NCBI RefSeq assembly: GCF_036227125.1
Contig: NZ_CP109435.1
Span: forward strand, 3,968,001 to 4,032,000
Direction of reading: 5' to 3'
Source: Streptomyces sp. NBC_01485
GTDB lineage: Bacteria; Actinomycetota; Actinomycetes; Streptomycetales; Streptomycetaceae
Length of the DNA stretch: 64,000 bases
Part shown: piece by piece, positions 31,744-39,238 of the stretch
Numbering within the stretch: position 1 is the stretch's first letter
Layout: each line of letters opens with the position of its first letter
Position numbers and translations under genes: made by a program
The notes under the pieces: model-generated
What the model saw: the letters and a program-made list of their open reading frames with translations, nothing else
What the model was told of the DNA's origin: nothing
Database searches by the model: none

Positions 31744-32660
31744 TCAACGTTCACGCCGCAGCGAAACCCGCACATTCTCATCGGCATCACGATCAAGGAA
31801 CAGGCCCGACCCTTCAACGCTGGTGAGGTACGGAACGCGCACGCCTGCATCGAGAACCTTCGGCTCCCCTGCGCCAGTCGCCAGGTCCAGCTCCGCGACG
31901 ACCGCCTCCGAGCCGCTGGCCGCCGCCGACTTCCCCAGGACCGCCCCGTAAGCCGTGCCGTCATCGCGGATCGCGGCGAGCGCAATCGTCTTGCGGTCGC
32001 CGTCACCCTCCAGACAGGTGCCCTTGCCTCGCTTCAGATCAAAGACAACTGGTCCGGCTGCCAGGTAGCGGCCGTCCGGCGAAGTAATCACGGGATAGTC
32101 GCGAGCTTCATCGGAGGCCGCGACGTCATGCGCACAGATCATGCTGGCCCGGAGCTTGCCTGTTCGCACATCGTGTACCGACCACAGCGGGTCGTTCGGA
32201 GCGCCGAACTTGCCGCCCGTCGACCAGCCGACGAGGAGGTTGCCGTCGGCGACGCCGTACGCATCGCCATTCCAGGAACCGACAATGCCTGTCTTCGCTT
32301 CGAGGCCGGGCGGGCGCACGTCGTCGCTGAACCAGCGGCCCGGGATGCCGAAGCCTCCGGTACCCATGCTTGCCAGCGGGCCGTCCGGCGTGGCTGCCAT
32401 CACGCGGGTACTGGAGCACGCCACCGTCGTTGCACACTGGGAAAGCAGCCCGTTCGGCTTCTGGTACAAGTCGACCTTTCCGGTCGCCACGTCCACCGCC
32501 GCAGCCGAGCGGGGAAAGGCCTCGTTCCCGCCCCAGGCGACGAGGACCCGCCCACCAGTCGATCCCACACGCACCTCACCGGGGTCCGCCGAGACGGGGA
32601 CATCGATCTCCCGCAGCGGCTTGACCGAGGTGCCCGAGGCGGTAGCCCAGTCGGGGGCCG
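31744..32660 (-). pseudogene. Truncated beta-propeller-like protein, cut by IS3
   Basis: The C-terminal 305 codons encode repeated beta-strand modules: GSTGGRVLVAWGG, VDVATGKVDLYQ, VWSVHDVRTGKLRAS-like, YPVITSPDGRYLAAGPVVFD and DLATGAGEPKVLDAG. This matches a WD40/PQQ-like extracytoplasmic propeller of Streptomyces membrane proteins. The 5' end, with start codon and any membrane helix, is missing; at about 32661 the frame runs into the IS3 transposase. It is therefore a remnant left by insertion plus deletion. Original role unknown. Confidence 0.65.
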
Positions 32661-32664
32661 ACCA

Positions 32665-33236
32665 CCCTTGAGCGCGTCGGTGACCAGTTCCGTGCGCATG
32701 TGGCCGGCGATCGACCAGCCCGCCAGGCGTTTGGAGCACAGATCCAACACCGTTGCCAGATAAAGGAATTGGCCGTTGCCCACCGGGAGATAGGTTATGT
32801 CGCCCATGGAGCGGCTGTTCGGTGTGGTCGCAGTGAAGTCGCGCTGCAGGAGATCCGGCACCGGTGTCGCCGAGGGCTCGGGGACGGTGGTGCGGACCTT
32901 CTTGCGCAGGTGGAACCCGACGATGTGGAACTTCCACATGACGCGTGCCACCCGCTTGTGATTGACGCGCTCGCCGCCGTCCCGGAGCTCGGCGGTGACG
33001 CGCGGGGCCCCGTAGGTGCCGTCAGACTCCTGGTGGATTTCGGTGATCCGCTCGGCGAGCCCGGCGTCGCCCCGTGCCCGGTCGGCCCGCGCTTGCGCGC
33101 TGGCCAGGTGCCGGTAGAAGCCGGAACGCGAGACCTTCAGCATCCGGCACAGCCGCTTGACGCCGAAGGCGCCACGATGATCGTCGACGAACTGGAAGCG
33201 GCTGCTCACCAGCTGGTCTCGGCCGCAAAATACTTC
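32665..33236 (-). pseudogene. IS3 transposase orfB (DDE domain), truncated
   Basis: The frame reads FQFVDDHRGAFGVKRLCRML, VSRSGFYRHLASAQARA, the HTH_21 region with YGAPRVTAELRD and the DDE core start GDITYLPVGNGQFLYLATVLD. The first two catalytic acidic residues are D of GDITY and D of TVLD; the final E lies beyond the break and is lost. Production normally needs a programmed -1 frameshift from orfA. Confidence 0.82.
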
Positions 33237-33493
33237 GCGGCCCTCCGCAGGATCTCCCGCTCGAGCTCGAGTTCCTTCACCCGCGCCCGCAGCTGCCGGT
33301 TCTCCTTCTCCATCGCGGTGGCCTCCACGGCCTCGGGCCGGGCGGCCTGCTCGGCGTCCCGCACCCACGTACGCAGCGTCTCGTGGTTGACGCCCACGTC
33401 CTTGGCCACCGACGCGTACGTCCCACCCGGGCTGGCGTGGTACGTCGCGACGGCATCGGCACGGAACTCAGGCGAGTACTTCGACGTCCCCAA
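33206..33493 (-). CDS. IS3 transposase orfA (helix-turn-helix protein)
   Basis: The 95-residue product MGTSKYSPEFRADAVATYHA contains the HTH (YASVAKDVGVNHETLRTWVR) and a leucine-zipper-like ENRQLRARVKELELEREILR, as in IS3/IS911 OrfA. It binds the inverted repeats and is intact, but its partner orfB is truncated. Confidence 0.85.
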   Translation of the reverse strand: MGTSKYSPEFRADAVATYHASPGGTYASVAKDVGVNHETLRTWVRDAEQAARPEAVEATAMEKENRQLRARVKELELEREILRRAAKYFAAETSW

Positions 33494-33691
33494 CGGGAAC
33501 TCCTGTCCTATGGATCTTCACGATCCAATGATCAGGGTGTCCACGATCAAGGGGTAGCGCCCCTTCAGCGCGAACCCGAGGGTGCGGTGCCCTGATCCTG
33601 GGGGATGGACCCGTGGGTTCGGGGTCAACTCGCGGGGCCGGTCCCGGCAGCCTGCTCCAGCAGGGCCCGTGCGAAGTCGTGAGCGACATGA

Positions 33692-35044
33692 CTAGGTGGG
33701 AAGCCTGGGATCCATGTCGACCAGATCACGATGCGAACGAAACAGGGGGCCGCCGAGACGTTCCACGGCCTGGCGCAGCACCACCGGATCGGCATCGACG
33801 AAGCGCAGTTTGCAGATCCCGATGTAACCGAAGTCCTGCAGCTCCTGGTAGTTGGCGGGCAGCAGGGAGGTCTTCTCGGGGCGCGGGGCCGTCTGGCGTG
33901 GGCGGACCACCAGGACCTCGGATACGGTCTTGCGCCAGCTGCCAGGGGCTGCGCTGCTCCCCGTGTAGGTGAACTGGCGCAGCACGCCGAGATAGTCGAT
34001 GTCCTGCCACGGAATGTGGCAGGACATGCCGTCGCGGTCCAGGGTTAGTCCTGTTTTGTCGACCATGAGGCTCCGCGGCTTCTCTCGCGCTGCGATGGCC
34101 GTTCCGCAGGCGAGGGCCACCAGCAACAGTTCGGGGATGAGCCCACCTGCCACAGCGCTCGGCCGGAGCCACATGGCGTAGCCGAGCCCGCAGGCCAGGA
34201 GGGTCCACACGGCGCTCAGACACGCGTACCAACGGCGTTTGCCGGGGCTTATCCGCCTGGTGAAGCGTACCTGTGACGGGCCCGTCGCCTTCTGACTCAC
34301 CGGGCGTTCTTCGACGGGACCGCTGACCAGAACAAGGTCACTGGCGGCGTTCACCGAACGGCGCTGCGGACGGGGAAGTCCCCGCCCGGCCAGATCGCGG
34401 TCCACGTACACGTAGATCTCGTCCAAGGTGAGGGGGCCTGGTGTGCGGAGCGCTCCCAACAGGGCCTCGGTGAAGGCTGTGTACGTGGCGCCCAGCGGTG
34501 CGTGCGAGGGAGCGGTGGCGGTCGTGGAGGTGAGGGTGAAGGTGCCGGTCACCTCGAGCTGGCCGGCGACGAGGCTGTCCGGCGTGCTCATCGCTGCTAC
34601 GGCCCGACCGGAGAAACAGCAGTCGAGCACCAGGACCCTGGCTCTGGCGCGGGCGCGTGACAGCTCGCGCTTGACCACCTCCAGCGGTACAGCGGTGTAG
34701 GCGACGTTGTCGGGCTCTGCGTCGGCCAAGGTGAGGTGCAGTAACCCGTCCTCGTCCAGCAGCCCGTGGCCTGCGTAGTAGACCAGCAGTAGATCAGTGG
34801 CCTCAAGCCGCGCCACGGCCAGCGCGCTGCCCAGTGTCGCCTTGTCGAGCGGCTGGTCCTGGTCTCCCAGAACCTGGCAGTGGCCGACAGGGAGCAGACC
34901 ATGCTCCCCGGTCAGGACCTTCCGCAAAGCGGTGAGGTTGTCCCGCACGGCCGGTATCTCCGCAAGGTCCGCGGACCTGTATGTGGGCACGCCGATCAGC
35001 ACGGCGCGCGAGGCGCTTCCGTCGGGAATCCACGGGTCCGGCAT
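33692..35044 (-). CDS. Caspase-like (C14) protease with two membrane helices
   Basis: The 450-residue protein starts at ATG 35044. The caspase-like fold is clear: SRAVLIGVPTYRSADL, catalytic His in VYYAGHG (His93) and catalytic Cys in VLVLDCCFSG (Cys142/143). After residue 270 two hydrophobic helices (ACLSAVWTLLACGLGYAMWL; IPELLLVALACGTAIAA) anchor it, followed by a PH-like or beta-rich cytoplasmic tail. The upstream gene, five bases away, encodes an EACC1-type partner. EACC1-caspase pairs are known in actinobacterial conflict systems, where proteolysis is thought to kill or arrest the infected cell; membrane attachment suggests that the effector acts at the envelope. No sensor gene is seen. 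Confidence 0.8.
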   Translation of the reverse strand: MPDPWIPDGSASRAVLIGVPTYRSADLAEIPAVRDNLTALRKVLTGEHGLLPVGHCQVLGDQDQPLDKATLGSALAVARLEATDLLLVYYAGHGLLDEDGLLHLTLADAEPDNVAYTAVPLEVVKRELSRARARARVLVLDCCFSGRAVAAMSTPDSLVAGQLEVTGTFTLTSTTATAPSHAPLGATYTAFTEALLGALRTPGPLTLDEIYVYVDRDLAGRGLPRPQRRSVNAASDLVLVSGPVEERPVSQKATGPSQVRFTRRISPGKRRWYACLSAVWTLLACGLGYAMWLRPSAVAGGLIPELLLVALACGTAIAAREKPRSLMVDKTGLTLDRDGMSCHIPWQDIDYLGVLRQFTYTGSSAAPGSWRKTVSEVLVVRPRQTAPRPEKTSLLPANYQELQDFGYIGICKLRFVDADPVVLRQAVERLGGPLFRSHRDLVDMDPRLPT

Positions 35045-35049
35045 CGGCC

Positions 35050-35439
35050 TCAGTTGCGGGACTGATCGAGCAGCGCCACGACCTCACCGATGACGTGCTC
35101 GGGATCCGCCGCCCGGCGCACATCCACCTCGACGCGGCGTCCGTCCGCCGCGACGACTGACACCTTGACATCCGCACGGCGCTGAATCAGCCAGGTCGAC
35201 AGTGACCGGGCGAGCACGGCGCCGGCGCCGCCCGAACCCAGCGCCACCGCCACCACGTCGAGGGCCACCCCCATGTGGCCCGACTCGGGCGCGGATCCCC
35301 GCAACTCCAGACGGCCACGAAGGACGTCCTCCAGGGCCAGCCAGTCGCGCAGTGCCAGCAAATGCGTCTCGGCATCGTCGCCGGACACCGTCAGTTCCAG
35401 CTCAGGAGTCTCCGTATCCGCCTGGGTCATGCCAACCAT
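35050..35439 (-). CDS. EACC1-type effector-associated protein
   Basis: The 129-residue protein (or 126 from ATG 35430) reads ELELTVSGDDAETHLLALRD, WLALEDVLRGRLEL and a central hydrophobic Gly-rich helix MGVALDVVAVALGSGGAGAV, then WLIQRRADVKVSVV and a C-terminal VEVDVRRAADPEHVI. This is the pattern of effector-associated constant component 1: an N-terminal alpha/beta part, one Gly-rich hydrophobic segment and strands. It is transcribed just before the caspase-like gene, as in described EACC1-caspase pairs. It probably couples the effector to a trigger. Assignment is from family memory. Confidence 0.7.
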   Translation of the reverse strand: MVGMTQADTETPELELTVSGDDAETHLLALRDWLALEDVLRGRLELRGSAPESGHMGVALDVVAVALGSGGAGAVLARSLSTWLIQRRADVKVSVVAADGRRVEVDVRRAADPEHVIGEVVALLDQSRN

Positions 35440-35537
35440 GATGCCAGGCAGTTACCTCGTGATCCGGGGATTCGACATGATCCCGGCTGCAGCAAGGAAA
35501 CGTCCCGTTCAGTCAACCGCCCCCAGGCATAGGAGAT

Positions 35538-36347
35538 TTGGACCCACCGCCATACAGCGATCGGTTCCCCAGGCTCCACCCAGAGGCAGCCGAACGGCGA
35601 AGCAGCGTCTTCAATCGGACCGCAGATCGTTCCGACAGGCCGAGCAGCCTTCAGGAATCCCGAACTTCCATCACCGGGCTCCGCACCTCCAGAACGCGAT
35701 GGAGTCTGCCGGCCAAGGGCGCAGGGCCTCATCGAGACCCAGGGGAACTCACGAGATGTCGCACACTACGGCTTTCAAGGCCGGAGTCGCTGAACGACTC
35801 GGTAAGCATCGCGACCGCCGGTCGGGCTGTGATCGCCCGCCACCGCAGGGCAGTCCGCATAGCCGGGCAGACAGTGCGGGATGCCGGACACGTCATCGCT
35901 CTGGAGCGAGCCCTCCGCCTGGGTGCGAAGCCCCCGCAACCCCGATCGGCGCCCGAGCGGCCGGCAGCAAGTCCGGCACCACGGCAGCAGCCCGGCCCCC
36001 GGGATCCACTGGAACCGACCGCGACCCCCAACTGCCCCCACTGCAACCAGCCGATCACCATCGTCACACTGCCGGCCACCCCCCGAAGCCGCCCGCCCCT
36101 CGAGGCCATCGTCCGCCACCTAGACCGTCATGCGGCGCAACTGCTGACCGACGATGGGTTCACCGCCTGGGCCCGCACGTTGGCCGAGATCGCCACGGAG
36201 CGGGAGTTCCTCGCCCGCCGTCTGCGCGGATGGACCCAGCCGCTACAGAGCCGTGTAGACGGCCGAGGGCTCGATCCCCGATGGGGGCGGGGCCTTTGTC
36301 GCCCCCAAGCGGTCTGCGGTGTTCACCGCTTCGGCGACCGCAGCTGA
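35538..36347 (+). CDS. Hypothetical protein with a CPHC zinc-binding motif
   Basis: The frame is open for 269 residues, but only the part after about residue 85 looks well coding: IATAGRAVIARHRRAVRIAG, a Pro/Ala linker, CPHCNQPITIV and helical LDRHAAQLLTDDGFTAWART, EIATEREFLARRLRGW. A single CxxC cannot bind zinc alone, so it may dimerise, or be part of a lost ribbon. The real start is uncertain; the first 80 residues are Arg/Ser-rich and may be untranslated. No neighbour suggests a role. It is the last gene before att copy 3. Confidence 0.45.
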   Translation: MDPPPYSDRFPRLHPEAAERRSSVFNRTADRSDRPSSLQESRTSITGLRTSRTRWSLPAKGAGPHRDPGELTRCRTLRLSRPESLNDSVSIATAGRAVIARHRRAVRIAGQTVRDAGHVIALERALRLGAKPPQPRSAPERPAASPAPRQQPGPRDPLEPTATPNCPHCNQPITIVTLPATPRSRPPLEAIVRHLDRHAAQLLTDDGFTAWARTLAEIATEREFLARRLRGWTQPLQSRVDGRGLDPRWGRGLCRPQAVCGVHRFGDRS

Positions 36348-36531
36348 CCTCAGCCGACTCCCCCGCACTCGCTCCCACGGCCTCGTGAGGGGCCTCATGG
36401 GAACGTCATGGGAACGGAAGGCCGAGCAAAGACAGGGAAGGATCAGACGGGGACGGAAGCCCCCACCTAGTTGACCTGCAGGAACGGTGAACCCCGGGGA
36501 AGATCACCACAGAGGGGGACAGCTATAGGGC
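36348..36531. other. Region before att copy 3
   Basis: No confident gene. A short frame from the ATG near 36398 (MGTSWERKAEQRQG) ends at 36474 and could be the tail of a lost protein. The bases just before the core (GCTATAGGGCC) differ from those before the other copies. Confidence 0.35.
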
Positions 36532-36578
36532 CTCTCCTAAAGCGGGTGTCGCAGGTTCGAATCCTGCCGGGGGCACCA
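36532..36578 (+). repeat. att core copy 3
   Basis: Forty-seven bases are identical to 5594-5640 of tRNA-Arg, including CCA. It is the longest and most exact copy, suggesting that the insertion it marks is the most recent. It separates segments B and C. Confidence 0.93.
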
Positions 36579-36581
36579 GTT

Positions 36582-36625
36582 CAGAAGGGTGCCGCCTCCG
36601 AAATTTCGGAGGCGGCACCCTTCTG
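36582..36625. terminator. Long perfect hairpin after att copy 3
   Basis: CAGAAGGGTGCCGCCTCCGA and TCGGAGGCGGCACCCTTCTG are complementary over about 20 bp with a four-base centre. It starts four bases after the att core. There is no T-run, so it may be a terminator or a structural element. Confidence 0.8.
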
Positions 36626-36839
36626 ACATCCAGATCTGGCATCAACGGCGACAGTCACTGACGACCGGGACGCCTCCTGAGCAGCCGGTCCATGTGGCTC
36701 ATGGCTCCGCGCTGCGTGTCCTGCACGACCGTGGGGCTCGCTCCCCGCCGTCACGAGCGGCGTTCACGACGGGGAGGAAGCCCGGGTTGGTGCCCGGATT
36801 CCCTCTCCACGTGGAACGCGCCGCCTTGCAGCTCTGCCT
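36626..36839. other. Intergenic region after att copy 3
   Basis: About 210 bases with no supported gene. It begins with TGACATC and GGCATCAACG, similar to motifs near the other att copies. Confidence 0.35.
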
Positions 36840-37038
36840 TCAGAAGCGGTGAGGTTCGCTCACCGCCAGGAGGTGACCGCGGCTGGTCGCGACGCGGAGG
36901 ACGTCCCGCAGAGATCCGGTCAGTACCTTCGCCAACCGTTGCACCTCCTCCGGGTCCGCGTCCTGGTCGTTGAGGGTTTCGTAGGCCTGTTCCAGTAGTT
37001 CAGCCGCCGCGCCGAGTTGGTCTGCTCGTTGTTGTCCG
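36840..37038 (-). pseudogene. C-terminal remnant of a small helical protein
   Basis: On the minus strand a high third-position-GC frame reads QLGAAAELLEQAYETLNDQD, then DPEEVQRLAKVLTGSLRDVL and VATSRGHLLAVSEPHRF with a stop at 36840-36842. No start codon precedes it in frame within the neighbouring gene, whose own frame overlaps it. It is probably a separate downstream gene joined to its neighbour by a frameshift. Function unknown. Confidence 0.45.
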
Positions 37039-37444
37039 CCAGGCGGGACGAGCAGGCAAGGTGCGTACCGATGAAGCAGGCGGTAGACCGGTAGGGGACG
37101 ACCGAGGCGTCCGTGATGTGCGGCTGTTGACGAGGAGGCATCAGCGGACCCCCGCGAGGGTCGACCAGGCCGCGGCCGACGGATGGAGCTACGACCACCG
37201 AACGTGTCCGCAGACGCCTTTCCCAGGCCAGCACGTATGGGCGGACGAGCGCGATGTGCTCACCCGTGAGCGAGTGTCCATGGTCCGCACCGGCGGAAGC
37301 CCGCCCCAGGACGACGGCCGACGCGTCAGCAGGCGCAAGGGAAGCGGCCGACGGCCGAACGGGGGTCAAGGGGCGGCGGTGCCTGCCCTTGGGGATGTGC
37401 CGCGCCCTGGTGAGCGAGACGGCACGGCGGATACGGTTGAGCAC
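36920..37444 (-). CDS. Small conserved Streptomyces protein, VRPYV family, altered C-terminus
   Basis: GTG 37444 follows TAGGAGCTGAACA. The N-terminal 100 residues are well formed: a basic RIRRAVSLTRARHIPKGRHR, then GHSLTGEHIALVRPYVLAWE and RRLRTRSVVVAP. The protein shares the VRPYV..WE core with the segment B gene at 25840. From about residue 100 the frame runs into what looks like a second small gene (MPPRQQPHITDASVV, possible start at 37141) and then out of frame with the helical remnant, so fusion by indel is likely. Role unknown. Confidence 0.55.
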   Translation of the reverse strand: MLNRIRRAVSLTRARHIPKGRHRRPLTPVRPSAASLAPADASAVVLGRASAGADHGHSLTGEHIALVRPYVLAWERRLRTRSVVVAPSVGRGLVDPRGGPLMPPRQQPHITDASVVPYRSTACFIGTHLACSSRLADNNEQTNSARRLNYWNRPTKPSTTRTRTRRRCNGWRRY

Positions 37445-37456
37445 GCTGTTCAGCTC

Positions 37457-37836
37457 CTATCGCTGATGGCCCGGTCCCCCGACATCGCCCGTCGTGGGGA
37501 CCGGTTTGCGTACGACCGCCCACAGGGTGCGGCCGTTCAGGCTGGTGGCGAGGAGGCCGAAACGGTCGGCCTCGGCCACCACGTCCAGGACGACCTCCCG
37601 CGATGACTCGGCGGAGAGCGCTTCCGGCACCTCCGCTTCGACCGATGTGTGTCGGAGGTGTTCCTCCACTCGCGCGAGAAGCCCGAGGGCGGACAGCCGG
37701 GCGTGTTCTTGACCGGGTCGGCAGTGAGAGTGGTGACAACGGCCACGCAAATCCCGTGCAAGGTCCACACGCGCGGCGCGCAGAGCGCGACGCCGAAGTT
37801 GTAGGGGGTTCCCTCATGCTTCGGCCGGTCCGACAC
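37457..37836 (-). pseudogene. Small hypothetical protein with apparent frameshift
   Basis: Two frames with coding-like third-position GC abut. The first, from GTG 37836, reads SDRPKHEGTPYNFGVALCAP, RVWTLHGICVAVVTTLTADP and VKNTPGCPPS. The second continues from about 37690 as ALGLLARVEEHLRHTSVEAE, PEALSAESSREVVLDVVAEA and DRFGLLATSLNGRTLWAVV, ending at 37457. One indel near 37690 would join them into a protein of about 125 residues. It lies 12 bases before the VRPYV gene on the same strand. No family is recognised. Confidence 0.45.
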
Positions 37837-37893
37837 GGAACGCTGATCCGGGCAACCGGCTGCCGTGGCGGCGAACCGAACAGAAGGACACTC

Positions 37894-39216
37894 ATGAGAC
37901 GTCTCTCCGTAATCCGCAACGCAGGGCGCGCAGTGCCCGTGTCGGGAATCGTCGCGGCGCTGTTGTCAGGCGGCGTCGCGCATGCCACGGATGCCGAACC
38001 GGGGCCGGCAGGCACAGCACCGATCAGCAGCTCAGCCGGTGGACCGTCGATCTCCGCCGACGGCCGCTACGTCGCATTCGCTTCGCTGGCAAGGGATCTG
38101 GTGGCCGGCGACACCAACCGAGCGGACGACGTCTTCGTGCGCGACCGGCAGACCGGCGTCATCACCAGGGTCAGCGTCGACTCCGCGGGCAACCAGGCCA
38201 ACAATGCGAGCCGGAATCCGTCGATCTCCGCCGACGGCCGCTACGTCGCGTTCGAGTCCTTCGCGACGAACCTGGTGGCCGGTGACACCAACCGCTACCG
38301 CGACATTTTCGTGCACGACCTGCAGACCGGTGAGACGACCAGGGTCAGCGTCGGCAGGCACGGCGAGCAGAGCGACAGTGAGAGTTTCCATCCGTCGGTC
38401 TCCGCCGACGGCCGGTTCGTCGCCTTCGACTCTCCCGCGTCGAACCTGGTGTTCGGTGACACCAACGACATCCACGACGTCTTCGTGCGCGACCGGCAGA
38501 CCGGTGAGACCAGCAGGGTCAGCGTCGATTCCAACGGTCGCCAGGGCGACGGCATCAGCCAGCTGCCGTCGATCTCGGCAGACGGGCGCTACGTCGCCTT
38601 CTCCTCCGGGGCGAAGACACTCTCCCTGTTCCCCGACAACAACCACGCGGACGACGTGTTCGTGCACGATCAGCTGACCGGGTACACCGACCGGATCAGC
38701 GTCGGTCCCGGCGGCGACGAAGGCAATTCCGCCAGTCGCACGGCGACCATCTCGGCCGACGGCCGCTACGTCGCGTTCGAATCCACCGCGTCGAATCTGG
38801 TGGCCGGCGACACCGGCGGTCCGACTGACACCGACATCTTCCTGTACGACCGGGATACCCGGACGACGACGCAGGTGAACCTTGGCCCCAATGGCCTGAG
38901 CGACAGCAGGACCCCCGGCCAGGAGCGGACGACGCTCTCCGCCGACGGCCGCTACATCACGTTCGTGTCCGGCGAGGACAAGCTGGTGACCGGCGACACC
39001 AACTCAAGCTGGGACGTGTTCGTGCGAGACCGGGTGACCGCCACCACGACCAGGGTCAGCGTCGCCGATGACGGCTCGCAGAGCGATGGCTACAGCTACA
39101 GCCCCTCGATTTCGGCCGACGGCCACCACGTCGCTTTCACGACCAGCGCGACGAACCTGGGCGGTGACGGCACCAGCCGGAAGTTCAACCTGTACGTACG
39201 CGACCTCGGCAACTGA
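37894..39216 (+). CDS. Secreted TolB/PD40-type beta-propeller protein
   Basis: ATG 37894 follows AGAAGGACA. A basic start and hydrophobic segment (RRLSVIRNAGRAVPVSGIVA, ALLSGGVAHA) form a signal peptide. The mature part consists of about eight repeats of 50-55 residues, each with PSISADGRYVAFES, ATNLVAGDTN, DVFVRDRQTG and TTRVSV, the PD40/TolB propeller blade. The protein is 440 residues and seems intact. TolB-like secreted propellers bind proteins or glycans; no ligand can be deduced. The downstream LAL gene is convergent with only 22 bases between stops. Confidence 0.85.
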   Translation: MRRLSVIRNAGRAVPVSGIVAALLSGGVAHATDAEPGPAGTAPISSSAGGPSISADGRYVAFASLARDLVAGDTNRADDVFVRDRQTGVITRVSVDSAGNQANNASRNPSISADGRYVAFESFATNLVAGDTNRYRDIFVHDLQTGETTRVSVGRHGEQSDSESFHPSVSADGRFVAFDSPASNLVFGDTNDIHDVFVRDRQTGETSRVSVDSNGRQGDGISQLPSISADGRYVAFSSGAKTLSLFPDNNHADDVFVHDQLTGYTDRISVGPGGDEGNSASRTATISADGRYVAFESTASNLVAGDTGGPTDTDIFLYDRDTRTTTQVNLGPNGLSDSRTPGQERTTLSADGRYITFVSGEDKLVTGDTNSSWDVFVRDRVTATTTRVSVADDGSQSDGYSYSPSISADGHHVAFTTSATNLGGDGTSRKFNLYVRDLGN

Positions 39217-39238
39217 GTTGTCGGCCGCCGTGGCGTCC

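Larger units (their letters stand above)
32661..33543 (-). mobile_element. IS3-family insertion sequence, 3'-truncated
   Basis: The element has the two-gene IS3 layout: orfA (33206-33493) and an overlapping orfB in a different frame with the DDE integrase core. The likely end on the orfA side is TGGACACCCTGATCATTGG, read on the minus strand from 33543. The orfB end is missing: after MRTELVTDALKG the sequence switches to the propeller gene near 32665, so the right inverted repeat is lost and the copy cannot transpose by itself. Confidence 0.8.
7027..36578. mobile_element. Segment B: 29.5-kb att-bounded defence island
   Basis: The segment is bounded by att copies 2 and 3. It carries a terminase relic, SMC and HelD-like helicase genes, methylases, a type I restriction system, a toxin-antitoxin-like pair, kinase and helicase genes, an IS3 remnant and a caspase module. 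No integrase, replication or transfer gene is visible. Enrichment for conflict-system genes and the flanking repeats support an acquired island; whether it still moves is unknown. Confidence 0.75.

Noticed and set aside
33560..33690. Small gene after the caspase-like gene
   Set aside because: A minus-strand frame ending in ARALLEQAAGTGPAS resembles a protein C-terminus, but no start, partner or family could be identified.
36398..36474. C-terminus of an integrase before att copy 3
   Set aside because: The short frame (MGTSWERKAEQRQG) has no recombinase catalytic motif, and no upstream integrase domain is in frame.
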